Shown piece by piece: positions 25,315-33,575 of a stretch of DNA of 64,000 nucleotides (the stretch's first letter is position 1; every line of letters begins with the position of its first letter). The notes under the pieces were generated by a model that saw nothing but the letters and a program-made list of their open reading frames with translations, had not been told where the DNA came from and did no database searches. The position numbers were made by a program, and so were the translations under genes. The stretch is from JBBRYB01 sp038238115 (GTDB lineage: Bacteria; Actinomycetota; Actinomycetes; Propionibacteriales; Nocardioidaceae): NCBI GenBank assembly GCA_038238115.1, contig JBBRYB010000016.1, positions 23,034 to 87,033 on the forward strand. Direction: 5' to 3'.

Positions 25315-26888
25315 CACGCCGCCTGCCCCGCCATGAGCAGACCGAGAGCCTGCGGCGTGGCGTCCGAGGTCGGCAGCTCGCCGACCAGGTGCCCCTCGAA
25401 CATCACGACGATCCGGTCGGACAGTGCCAGCAGCTCCTCGAGATCCTCCGAGACCAGCAGGACTCCCCCACCCGCCGCCCGTCTCGCGAGCAGCTGCGTG
25501 TGCACGAACTCGGCCGCGCCAACGTCGAGGCCGCGGGTCGGCTGCGAAGCGACGAGGGCCACCGGATCTCTGGCCAGCGCCCGGGCGAGCAGCACCTTCT
25601 GCACGTTGCCACCCGACAAGGACCCGACCGGATCCTCCGGAGCGGCTTTGATCGAGAAGCGGTCGATGAGAGAGACGGCGTGCCGGCGGATCGCCCGGCG
25701 GTCGAGCAGCCAACCGTTGCGGAAGCGAGACAGGTCCTCGAGCACAAGGTTCTGCTCGACCGAGAGTCGCGTCACGACCGAAGCGTGCCGGTCCTCGGTC
25801 AACCGGCCCAGCCCAGCCGCGATGACGGTCGCCGCGGAAGCGCCCGTCACGTCGACCTGGTTGACCGTGACCGTTCCGGCGGTTGCCTTGCGCAGGCCGC
25901 AGAGCACCTGCACCAGCTCGGTCTGCCCGTTGCCCGACACCCCTGCCAGACCCACGACCTCGCCCGCGCGGACGACGAGATCGACACCGTCGAGGACGTC
26001 GCGTGAGCGCCCGGTCAGCCGAAGCCCGCTGACCGACAGGACCGGTGCCTGCGCGGCGACTGACACCGGTTCGTCGACGGTTCGCGTCAGGGCGAGGTCC
26101 GCGTCCTCGTCGAGGGTTGCGGCCGAGCGGTCGGAGCGACGAACACCCACAGTGGGACGTCCCACCATCATCTGCGCGAGCTCCGATGCGCTGGCGCCGG
26201 CAGTCGGGACTGTGTCGACGATCTGGCCATGCCGGAGCACCGAGACCCGGTCGCTGATGCGGCTCACCTCTCGCAGCTTGTGAGAGATGAACAGCACGCC
26301 CATTCCGGCGTCGGTCAGTCTCCGGATGGAGGCGAAGAGAGCCTCCACGTCCTGTGGCACCAAGACGGCGGTCGGCTCATCCAGGATCAGGACGCGGCAG
26401 TCGCGGGACAGCGCCTTGCAGATCTCGACCCGCTGCTGCTCCCCCACGCTGAGGGCGTCCACCCGCGCGTCCGGGTCGACCCGGACGCCGATGCGCTCGG
26501 CTGCCTCTGTGACCATCCGCCGCCCCGCCTGCCGGTCGGCCCGGCCGAGCCCCACGTGCGACAGCATGACGTTTTCGGTGACGGTCATAGGCCCGACCAA
26601 GGAGAAGTGCTGGGTCACCATGCCTATGCCGTAGCCCATGGCGTCTGCGGGCGAGGTGATGCCCGCCGGCTTCCCATCGACGCGGACCGAGCCGCCATCC
26701 GGCCTGGCGAGACCGAAGAGGACTCGCATGAGCGTCGTCTTGCCCGCGCCATTCTCGCCGAGGAGGGCATGGACCTCCCCGCGGCCAAGGGTCAGGTCGA
26801 TCCGGTCGTTGACCCGCAGGTCGCCATACGACTTGCGGATGCCCATCAGCTCGATGAGCGGTGGTTGTGCTCCCGGAGGCTGCCCCAC
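25314..26888 (-). CDS. ABC transporter ATP-binding protein with two NBDs (NupO-like)
   Basis: 524 residues, GTG start at 26888, three bases after the stop of the binding-protein gene. The first nucleotide-binding domain has a canonical Walker A GENGAGKTTLM, signature LSVGEQQRVEI and Walker B VLILDEPTAVL. The second has a changed Walker A (VSGNGQTELV, no GKT), signature LSGGNVQKVLLARAL and a Walker B-like VALVASQPTRGLDVG. This asymmetry is normal for the ribose/nucleoside importer class. It supplies ATP-driven power to the two permeases. Confidence 0.92.
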   Translation of the reverse strand: MGQPPGAQPPLIELMGIRKSYGDLRVNDRIDLTLGRGEVHALLGENGAGKTTLMRVLFGLARPDGGSVRVDGKPAGITSPADAMGYGIGMVTQHFSLVGPMTVTENVMLSHVGLGRADRQAGRRMVTEAAERIGVRVDPDARVDALSVGEQQRVEICKALSRDCRVLILDEPTAVLVPQDVEALFASIRRLTDAGMGVLFISHKLREVSRISDRVSVLRHGQIVDTVPTAGASASELAQMMVGRPTVGVRRSDRSAATLDEDADLALTRTVDEPVSVAAQAPVLSVSGLRLTGRSRDVLDGVDLVVRAGEVVGLAGVSGNGQTELVQVLCGLRKATAGTVTVNQVDVTGASAATVIAAGLGRLTEDRHASVVTRLSVEQNLVLEDLSRFRNGWLLDRRAIRRHAVSLIDRFSIKAAPEDPVGSLSGGNVQKVLLARALARDPVALVASQPTRGLDVGAAEFVHTQLLARRAAGGGVLLVSEDLEELLALSDRIVVMFEGHLVGELPTSDATPQALGLLMAGQAA

Positions 26889-26891
26889 CGA

Positions 26892-27977
26892 TCAGTCGCC
26901 GACGGTGGTCGAGCCCGCCGGCGCGGACTCGTCGACCGGCGTCGTGAAACTCCCGTCCATGATGGCCTGCCGCTTGTCCTCGACCTGCGCGATGAGCGCC
27001 TGGGGCACGCCACCCGGCACGTCGGTGTTGATCGGGGCGAGCGAGGACCCCCCGTTCTTCATGAACGAGAACATGCCGAGATCCTTCGCGCTGTCGGTCA
27101 AGGTGCCGCTGTTGAACTCCTTGATGATGTGCTCGACCGTGGGACGCATGTCCCAGACCAGGCTGGTGACGACATTGTGAGGAGCGTCGGACTTCTGGTC
27201 GACCATCATGCCGATGACGGGAAGATCCTTCTCCTTGGCCGCCTCGATCACACCGGCGCGCTCAGCGAACAGCACGTCGGCGCCTTGCGCGACCTGGGCG
27301 AGCGCTGCCTGCTTGGCCGTCGCCGGGTCGAAGAACGAGTTGATGAACGTCACCTTGACGGTGGCCGAGGAGTTGGTCTCCTTGACGCCCTGGATGAACG
27401 CGTTCACGATCCGGTTGACCTCAGGGATCGGGAGGGCCGCGACCACGCCGACGGTGTCGGATTTGGTCATGCCGCCCGCCAGCATGCCGGCGAGATACGC
27501 CGGGTCCTGGAGCCAGTTGTCGAACACCGAGAAGTTCGGGCTCATCGGCTTCTCGCCCGACCCGAACGCGAACCCGGTCGACGGGTTGTCCTTCGCGACG
27601 GCCCGGGTCGCATCCTCCGACGAGAATGCGTCACCCACGATGATGTCGGGCTTCTCGTTGTCGACGAGGTCACGCAGCGTCCGCGTCATCTTGTCGTCCG
27701 AACTGTTGTTGTCCGTGTGCTTGTAGACGATCTCCCCGTCGTCGGCCGCGGCCTGAAGCGCGCTGTTGACCGCGCCGTCCCACGGCTCCTCCAGCGGGGT
27801 GGCGAAGACGCCGTACACCAAAGGCTTGGATGAGGCGCTGCTCTCGTTGCCGGTGGTGCCGCCACAGGCCGCGAGGAGCAACGCGCTGACCGCCACGAAG
27901 CCGGTCATCGGGAGCCCTCGGCGGCGAAGCCGTGGGCGGCGGATCTGATCGAGGCGGCGGTTGGCGTCTGTGAGCAT
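26892..27977 (-). CDS. BMP-family nucleoside-binding lipoprotein of the ABC importer
   Basis: 361 residues from ATG 27977, placed 8 bases after AGAAGG; a start at 28004 would add nine. A long basic n-region (RRPRLRRRG) precedes the hydrophobic segment and the lipobox LLAAC, so the mature protein is lipid-anchored outside the membrane. The body has the bimodal Bmp/Med fold (PLVYGVFATPLEEPWDGAVN, KPDIIVGDAFSSEDATRAVA, VGVVAALPIPEVNRIVNAFI). BMP proteins bind purine or pyrimidine nucleosides. First gene of the importer-deaminase operon. Confidence 0.9.
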   Translation of the reverse strand: MLTDANRRLDQIRRPRLRRRGLPMTGFVAVSALLLAACGGTTGNESSASSKPLVYGVFATPLEEPWDGAVNSALQAAADDGEIVYKHTDNNSSDDKMTRTLRDLVDNEKPDIIVGDAFSSEDATRAVAKDNPSTGFAFGSGEKPMSPNFSVFDNWLQDPAYLAGMLAGGMTKSDTVGVVAALPIPEVNRIVNAFIQGVKETNSSATVKVTFINSFFDPATAKQAALAQVAQGADVLFAERAGVIEAAKEKDLPVIGMMVDQKSDAPHNVVTSLVWDMRPTVEHIIKEFNSGTLTDSAKDLGMFSFMKNGGSSLAPINTDVPGGVPQALIAQVEDKRQAIMDGSFTTPVDESAPAGSTTVGD

Positions 27978-28290
27978 TGGCGACCTTCTCTCGAGCTGTC
28001 TCAACCGACTCAGGGGCCCGCGAAGCGGCGCAAGGCAATGGCGAGTCTCGCGGCGTCGAAGCTCCAGGTCTGCGGGTGTTCGTCAACGTATCATCGGCCG
28101 GCGGCTCGGGTCGGGACGTCATCCGATGCATCCGACACGGTCGCGGTTGGCGAGAACTTTTCGGTACGGCGATGACTTTCGGCCGGCTCACCGGTCTGCA
28201 CGTCGCAGCCCTCCGCGACTCTGCTCTCCTCGAGGCGATCCTCCTCGCCTAGAGTCGGGCAGACGCAAAAGACACGATGGGGTGGTGGTC
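27978..28290. other. Divergent promoter region, no gene
   Basis: About 310 bp between the divergent importer operon and the sigma-factor gene. No riboswitch fold or operator palindrome was recognised. A TAGAGT near 28251, some 40 bp before the sigma-factor ATG, could serve as a -10 element, without a clear -35. Confidence 0.4.
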
Positions 28291-29292
28291 ATGACACAAA
28301 GCCAGGTAAAGGACGACTTCCTGCCACTGGCCGAGCCGTTTCGGCGCGAGCTGCTGGCGCATTGTTATCGCATGCTCGGGTCGGTGCACGACGCGGAGGA
28401 CCTGGTGCAGGAGACCTACCTGCGCGCGTGGCGCGCCTACGACAGGTTCGAGGGACGCTCGTCGCTGCGCACGTGGCTCTACCGGATCGCGACGAGCGCG
28501 TGTCTCACCGCGCTGGAGAGCCGGAACAGGCGACCGCTGCCGACCGGCCTGGGGGCGCCGAGCTCCGACCCGGAGGGCACCTTGGTTCAGGACCGCGAAA
28601 TTCCATGGCTTGAGCCGCTGCCCGACGCCATGGTCGGAGTCGGGGCGGCCGATCCCGGCGCGATCGTCGCGTCCCGAGAGAGTGTACGGCTGGCTCTGAT
28701 CGCCGCGCTGCAACACCTGCCGCCCCGCCAACGCGCCGTGTTGATCCTTCGTGACGTGCTGAAGTGGCGAGCCGCCGAGGTGGCCGAGCTGCTCGACACG
28801 ACGACCGTTGCGGTGAACAGCACCCTGCAGCGTGCACGGGCCCAGATCGAACAGGCCGCGCCGAGTGAGGACGAGGTCGTCGAGCCCACGACACCTGACC
28901 AGCGCCAGCTGCTGGAGCGCTACGTCGCGGCATTCGAGTCGTACGACGTGGCCGCCATCGTCCAGACGTTCACCGAGGACGCCGTGTGGGAGATGCCGCC
29001 GTTCACCGGCTGGTACCAGGGAGCCGACACCATCGGCCGCCTGATCGCGACCAACTGCCCGGCCAGTGGATCCGGTGACATGCGGCTGGTCCGCACCGAG
29101 GCCAACGGTCAGCCCGCGTTCGCGGTCTACATGCGCGGCGAGGACGGTGTCCACCGCGCCTTCCAGCTTCAGGCGCTCACCCTGAGCGGCTCAGGCGTCT
29201 CGCATGTCGCCTCCTTCTTCGACGTCGACCTGTTCGCCCGATTCAACCTGCCGGAGACACTGCCTGCGTCTGCGGATGAACGTCCGACGTGA
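28291..29292 (+). CDS. ECF-type sigma factor with SnoaL-like C-terminal domain (SigG/SigJ class)
   Basis: 333 residues from ATG 28291 (a GTG at 28285 is possible). Region 2 is LAHCYRMLGSVHDAEDLVQE with TYLRAWRAYDRFEGRSSLRT, and region 4 is LPPRQRAVLILRDVLKWRAA followed by EVAELLDTTTVAVNSTLQRA. After residue 215 comes a nuclear-transport-factor-2-like (SnoaL) domain, LLERYVAAFESYDVAAIVQT to FAVYMRGEDG. Such C-terminal domains regulate this sigma class in place of a separate anti-sigma factor. GTGA overlap with the next gene couples their translation. Confidence 0.88.
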   Translation: MTQSQVKDDFLPLAEPFRRELLAHCYRMLGSVHDAEDLVQETYLRAWRAYDRFEGRSSLRTWLYRIATSACLTALESRNRRPLPTGLGAPSSDPEGTLVQDREIPWLEPLPDAMVGVGAADPGAIVASRESVRLALIAALQHLPPRQRAVLILRDVLKWRAAEVAELLDTTTVAVNSTLQRARAQIEQAAPSEDEVVEPTTPDQRQLLERYVAAFESYDVAAIVQTFTEDAVWEMPPFTGWYQGADTIGRLIATNCPASGSGDMRLVRTEANGQPAFAVYMRGEDGVHRAFQLQALTLSGSGVSHVASFFDVDLFARFNLPETLPASADERPT

Positions 29293-29897
29293 CCGAGGAC
29301 CAGGCGACAGCTTCGTTGGTCGGCGGCATCGGCCTGCTCGAGCGCGCGATCAACTACACCCTCGGCAGCCTGCACCTCGTCACGCCACAGGCCATGTCGC
29401 GGCCGACCCCCTGCCGCCAGTGGGATCTGCGAGTACTGCTGGTCCACATGACGGACTCCCTGGCGGCGCTCTGCCAGGCGGGCGACTTCGGCTACGTGGG
29501 CCTCGACCCGTCCGACGAGGAGGAGGAGGCTGTCGATCCCGTCGCCCCGCTGCGCAACCTCGCTTGTGGAATGCTCGGGGCGTGGACCAGCCGGGGCGAC
29601 GCTTCCGGCATCGTCACCCTGGCGGACCGATCCCTGACGACGAGCATCGTGGCGAGCGCCGGCGCCGTCGAGGTGGCCGTGCACGGGTGGGACGTCGCCG
29701 AGGCCTGCGGACATCACCGCCCGATCGCGGCATCGCTGGCCGAGGAGATGTTGGAGCTCTCGCAGCTCCTTGTGAGCGATGCCGACCGGCCAGTGCGTTT
29801 CGCCCCGCCTCTGGCGGTGCCGCCGGATGCCGGTCCTGCTGACCGGTTGATCGCCTTCCTCGGCAGAGACCCGCGATCGCCGAGCCGGCAGCCGTGA
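29289..29897 (+). CDS. TIGR03086/DinB-like putative metal-binding protein
   Basis: 202 residues, GTG start overlapping the sigma-factor stop (GTGA). The N-terminus LLERAINYTLGSLHLVTPQA with TPCRQWDLRVLLVHM matches the maleylpyruvate-isomerase/DinB-like helical bundle, where 'TPC..W....L..H' carries a metal His. VAVHGWDVAEACG contributes the typical second motif (HxWD). Many relatives use mycothiol or act as unidentified metal-dependent enzymes. Tight coupling to the sigma factor suggests shared stress control. Confidence 0.75.
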   Translation: MTEDQATASLVGGIGLLERAINYTLGSLHLVTPQAMSRPTPCRQWDLRVLLVHMTDSLAALCQAGDFGYVGLDPSDEEEEAVDPVAPLRNLACGMLGAWTSRGDASGIVTLADRSLTTSIVASAGAVEVAVHGWDVAEACGHHRPIAASLAEEMLELSQLLVSDADRPVRFAPPLAVPPDAGPADRLIAFLGRDPRSPSRQP

Positions 29898-29941
29898 CGG
29901 GCGCCATAGGGCTCGCGCCAGCAGTGCCCACATGAGGAGAA

Positions 29942-29971
29942 CGCAGGGAGCCCGATCTCGAGGTCCCTGCG
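29942..29971. terminator. Hairpin between convergent genes
   Basis: CGCAGGGA (29942-29949), 14-nt loop, TCCCTGCG (29964-29971): perfect 8-bp stem in the 94-bp gap between convergent genes, usable on both strands. No U-tract. Confidence 0.55.
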
Positions 29972-29991
29972 CCCAACCGGCGGGTGGCCCG

Positions 29992-30393
29992 CTACTGAAT
30001 CGCGGAGGGGTCCATGTAGAGGACTTCCCAGAGGTGGCCGTCCAGGTCCTGGAAGCTCCGCGAATACATCGGACCCTCGTCCATGACCTCGCTCGACGGC
30101 TGACCTCCAGCCCCGAGTGCCTTGTCCACCAGCTCGTCGACGCCCTCCCTGCTCTCAGCCGACAGGGCGATGATCGCCTCGGTCTGGGTCTTGGCGTCAC
30201 AGAGGTCCTTCTTCGTGAACGTCTTGAAGAAGTCCTCGGCCAGCAGCATGACGAAGCTCTCGGCACCGATGATCATGCAGGTGGCGTTCTCGTCGGTGAA
30301 CTGGGCGTTGAAGTCGAAGCCAAGCTTCGTGAAGAAGTCGATGGACCGTTGCAGGTCCATGACGGGCAGATTGACGAAGATCTGGGTGCTCAT
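29992..30393 (-). CDS. VOC/glyoxalase-family protein
   Basis: 133 residues from ATG 30393. STQIFVNLPVMDLQRSIDFF, then TKLGFDFNAQFTDENATCMI, is the first beta-alpha-beta-beta-beta unit, and FQDLDGHLWEVLYMDPSA the second. It matches the PhnB/glyoxalase-like group often annotated as lactoylglutathione-lyase relatives. The DGHLWE segment keeps one potential metal Glu/His pair. Substrate unknown. The open frame continues upstream but without domain sense, so ATG 30393 is used. Confidence 0.85.
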   Translation of the reverse strand: MSTQIFVNLPVMDLQRSIDFFTKLGFDFNAQFTDENATCMIIGAESFVMLLAEDFFKTFTKKDLCDAKTQTEAIIALSAESREGVDELVDKALGAGGQPSSEVMDEGPMYSRSFQDLDGHLWEVLYMDPSAIQ

Positions 30394-30460
30394 GGTTGTC
30401 TTCCTCACATTGGTGGTGTGTGATCCGGTTGCCGGTTGGACCGGGTGCCGCCGGCCGAAC

Positions 30461-31258
30461 TCATCGGTCGGCGACCGAATTTGTCTGCCGGCTTCGGTAC
30501 GTCGACATGAGTGCCTCTGTGTCCGTGGCGTCGAGATGGCGCACCGCCTCGCGGATCGTGACTCCGGAGACTCGCCCGAGGCGGGGTCGCAGGAACTCCA
30601 CGACGAGCGGTGGCCGCCGCTTGCCCGCCTCACGCAGCACCCAGCCGATCGCCTTGCGGATGAAAAACTCGCGCTCGTCGAGCATGGCGTCCGCCAGCTC
30701 GCAGAAGCGGTCCCAGCCGTCGAAACCGCCTTTGCGCCCGACCGTCTGCAGGTGGGCGAGCAGCGCTGCTCGGCGTAGCCAGAAGTCGTCATCGCGGCCC
30801 CACCGCCGCACAGTGTCATCGACGACGATGTCACCGGGGTGGCGCCGCACGATGGTGGCGGCGACATCACCGGCGAGTCCGTCGATCAGGGCCCAGGTCC
30901 GGCAGTCACGCAGGAGCGGTTCCAGACGGTCAAGGTCGTCGGGCGTCATCCTGTCGGCGTACTGCTCCAGAACCGTCACCGCGAGCAGGCGTCGCTCGTG
31001 CAGGGGCTCCGCCCACAGCGCGACGGCCAGCGCGAGGGCACCCGCCGCGTCGAGGTGTGCCTGCTCGCGTCGGATGCGCCGAGCGACCCTGCGGATTGCC
31101 GGCAGGGAGGCGCCGGCGTGCTCGAGCGAGCTCTTCAGGTAGGCCTTCTCGTGTGCCGCGCGCTCGGGCGTACCAGCAGCACGCAGTTCGTTCTCCGCCG
31201 AGGCGACCACGCTGCGCACGTCGATCGGACCCTCGTGGGTCGGGTGAGACTCGGTCAC
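30461..31258 (-). CDS. DNA alkylation repair (AlkD-like HEAT-repeat) protein
   Basis: 265 residues from GTG 31258, seven bases after GGGAGAGG; an upstream start at 31315 lacks such a site. Helical HEAT-like repeats are visible: ERAAHEKAYLKSSLEHAGAS, ALAVALWAEPLHERRLLAVT, CRTWALIDGLAGDVAATIVR, DDFWLRRAALLAHLQTVGRK and EFFIRKAIGWVLREAGKRRP. The WLRR and FIRKAIGW segments match the DNA-binding repeats of AlkD, a glycosylase for N3/N7-alkylpurines. Probably cytoplasmic base-excision repair. Confidence 0.82.
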   Translation of the reverse strand: MTESHPTHEGPIDVRSVVASAENELRAAGTPERAAHEKAYLKSSLEHAGASLPAIRRVARRIRREQAHLDAAGALALAVALWAEPLHERRLLAVTVLEQYADRMTPDDLDRLEPLLRDCRTWALIDGLAGDVAATIVRRHPGDIVVDDTVRRWGRDDDFWLRRAALLAHLQTVGRKGGFDGWDRFCELADAMLDEREFFIRKAIGWVLREAGKRRPPLVVEFLRPRLGRVSGVTIREAVRHLDATDTEALMSTYRSRQTNSVADR

Positions 31259-31539
31259 GACGGCCCTCTCCCTTCCTCGGATGCCAGAGTCCGCGCCGGT
31301 CAGCGGCGAGGCCACTTCGCCGAGGACGCCGGCCAGCTCGCCACACCGGATATGATGATGCCTGGCATCTCACCACCAGCGGTGGGGGCATTAACCCCTG
31401 AGTCGTGGCGGTGTTCGGCTGGGTGACGAACCGTTTCGCATGTCGGCCAGTCGGGTGACAATCGGCCTCGGCATCGGCTGAGCGCCCCAGGCACGATGGT
31501 CACGGGCGCGCGGGCAGATGCACCGATTACCGTGGAGCC

Positions 31540-32376
31540 ATGCCCACCGCTGCGCCCAGACTTCCCCTCAACGACGGCCTGACGATCCCCGCGATCGGCT
31601 ACGGCACAGCACCGCTTGACGACGACGAGGCTCCTGACATCGTGGGGCTGGCGATCGAGACCGGCTACCGCCTCCTCGACACGGCCGCGAGCTACGACAA
31701 CGAGACGGGGGTCGGCCGTGGCGTGCGGGAGTCGCCGGTCGACCGCTCGGAGCTCGTCGTCACGACGAAGCTTCGCGGTGACGAGCAGGGTTACGACGCC
31801 GCGCGTCGCGGTCTCGAGGGCTCACTCAGCCGCCTTGGGCTCGACTATGTCGACCTCTACCTCATCCACTGGCCGCTGCCCAGGATCGACAAGTACGTCG
31901 AGAGCTGGCAGGCGATGATCGCCCTGCGCGACGAGGGTCTGATCCGCTCGATCGGCGTCTCGAACTTCACGGGGGACCACATCGACCGCCTGGAACGGGA
32001 GACAGGGGTCCTGCCCTCGGTGAACCAGATCGAGATGCACCTCGAGTGGACTCAGTCCGAGCTGCGGCGCTACGACGCCGGGCGGGACATCGTGACCGAG
32101 TCGTGGAGCCCACTGCGCCGAGGCGGCGACGTGTTGAGCAGCCCCATGGTGGCGCAGATCGCCGGTGCTCACGCCGTCTCGCCCGCACAGGTGGTGCTGC
32201 GGTGGCACGTCCAGTCAGGCGCCGTACCCATCCCCGCGTCTCACGACGCAGAGCGAATCGCCAGCAACTTCGACGTGTTCTCGTTCGCGCTGAGTGACGA
32301 GGAGATGGAGAGCCTCGCGTCCCTAGACACCGCGAGCCGCTTCGGCGGCGACCCGCTCAGCTACGAAGAGTTCTGA
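31540..32376 (+). CDS. Aldo/keto reductase (2,5-diketogluconate reductase type)
   Basis: 278 residues. The catalytic tetrad is visible: Asp in RLLDTAASYDNE, the acid Tyr in the same segment, Lys in VVTTKLRGD and His in YLIHWPLP. IPASHDAERIASNFDVFSF is the NADPH-binding C-terminal motif (usual K of IPKS replaced by A). Reduces aldehydes or ketones using NADPH in the cytosol. Its last 54 bp overlap the convergent acetyltransferase gene. Confidence 0.9.
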   Translation: MPTAAPRLPLNDGLTIPAIGYGTAPLDDDEAPDIVGLAIETGYRLLDTAASYDNETGVGRGVRESPVDRSELVVTTKLRGDEQGYDAARRGLEGSLSRLGLDYVDLYLIHWPLPRIDKYVESWQAMIALRDEGLIRSIGVSNFTGDHIDRLERETGVLPSVNQIEMHLEWTQSELRRYDAGRDIVTESWSPLRRGGDVLSSPMVAQIAGAHAVSPAQVVLRWHVQSGAVPIPASHDAERIASNFDVFSFALSDEEMESLASLDTASRFGGDPLSYEEF

Positions 32377-33411
32377 GCTGCTGGCGTCGGCGCGCCGTGC
32401 GGACGGGGACGGAAGCTTGCGTTGGAACTCTGCGAGTATCTCGATCGGAACGAAGCCCATCCGCTCGTTGATCGCCACCATGTGCGTGTTGATCTCCGCA
32501 TTCGCGGTGGTGATCCTGGTGCGCTCGGGATGTCTGCGCTGTACTTCGAGCAGACTGCGCGCCTTGACGGCCAGCCCCAGCCGGTGGCCACGGTGGTCCC
32601 GCCGAACGAGCGTGCCCCACTGGTAGATGTTCGGCATGTCCTCCTCCGGCACCGACAGGGTCGAGTGCGCCACCACGTCACCGTCGGGACCGATGCCGAG
32701 CGTGTGGTAGACCCGCCGGCCGGCCTCGATCGAGTTGAGTCGTCGCTGTTCATAAGCCTCGGGCGTGACAGCTTCGGCCTCCCACGCGACCTCGCCCTGC
32801 GGCGCGTCAGCGCTCAGCTGGTTGGCGACGTACAGGAAGGACTCCAGCAATTGCGCGGGAATGCGGTCGTCGAACGTCTCGATCCGATAGCCGGCGTGGT
32901 GAGCCGCCGCCTCCGCGATCCACGCCTCGAGAGTCTCCCGCGGAACCGGCAGCTCCAGGTCGCGCCTGACCTCGGTCAGGGACAGCTCGAACCCGTTGCG
33001 CTCGGCGAACCGGCGGTAGGGGTGGTCGTCGCGGCGGTCGAACGGGTAGGCGCTCTCTGCGAGCATCGTCTCCCGGCCATCCCCGTGAGCCAGGTCGACC
33101 AAGTAGGCGACCAAGGCGGTGCCGATCCCGCGTCGGCGCACTGCGGGCGGAACGGACACGTCGAGCCAGGCCTTCTCGGTGTTGTCGAGCAGAGGAAGGG
33201 CGTAGAACGCCGTACCGACGATCTCGCCGGTCTCGAACGCCGCGTGCGGGGTGATGCTCTCAGCCGGGTCGAGTTGGCGAAACGACAGCAGCATGTCGCG
33301 CTCTCCCCATAAGGGGGCGTCAGGTCGCTCGAACAGGGCGGCCTCGCGCATCGCCGTGTAGTACCGATGCAGCTCGTCGTCGTCGCTGACATCGACGGGT
33401 CTGATCTCCAT
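32323..33411 (-). CDS. GNAT-family N-acetyltransferase (two tandem domains)
   Basis: 362 residues from ATG 33411. The N-terminal GNAT unit contains LDVSVPPAVRRRGIGTALVA (acetyl-CoA-binding R/Q-x-x-G-x-G/A loop). The C-terminal unit has YQWGTLVRRDHRGHRLGLAV and TANAEINTHMVAINERMGFV. This duplicated layout resembles MshD-like and Eis-unrelated tandem acetyltransferases. The second domain keeps the N-x-x-M-x-x-I-N-x-x-(M/L)GF strand. Substrate unknown. The 3' end overlaps the reductase gene. Confidence 0.85.
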   Translation of the reverse strand: MEIRPVDVSDDDELHRYYTAMREAALFERPDAPLWGERDMLLSFRQLDPAESITPHAAFETGEIVGTAFYALPLLDNTEKAWLDVSVPPAVRRRGIGTALVAYLVDLAHGDGRETMLAESAYPFDRRDDHPYRRFAERNGFELSLTEVRRDLELPVPRETLEAWIAEAAAHHAGYRIETFDDRIPAQLLESFLYVANQLSADAPQGEVAWEAEAVTPEAYEQRRLNSIEAGRRVYHTLGIGPDGDVVAHSTLSVPEEDMPNIYQWGTLVRRDHRGHRLGLAVKARSLLEVQRRHPERTRITTANAEINTHMVAINERMGFVPIEILAEFQRKLPSPSARRADASSSELFVAERVAAEAARGV

Positions 33412-33575
33412 AGCCCGCCACGGTAGGCAGCGGCGGCGCCGATGACCACTGAATTGTCTGGTGACCGCCCGATGTATGGGTCCTCGCGACCTTGGCGGAA
33501 GTGAGACCATGACCATGGACGCGGACAACAGAGACCGTGTGGACGATCGTGTGAACGGACCAAGGAGTGCTGCTG

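Noticed and set aside
23203..26283. Very long plus-strand open frame (over 1,000 codons)
   Set aside because: It runs antisense through the deaminase, both permeases and the ATPase, is rich in Arg/Gln/His and lacks any domain; the minus-strand genes are clearly real.
26229..27833. Long plus-strand open frame of about 530 codons
   Set aside because: Antisense to the ABC ATPase and the BMP lipoprotein; typical GC-rich shadow frame.
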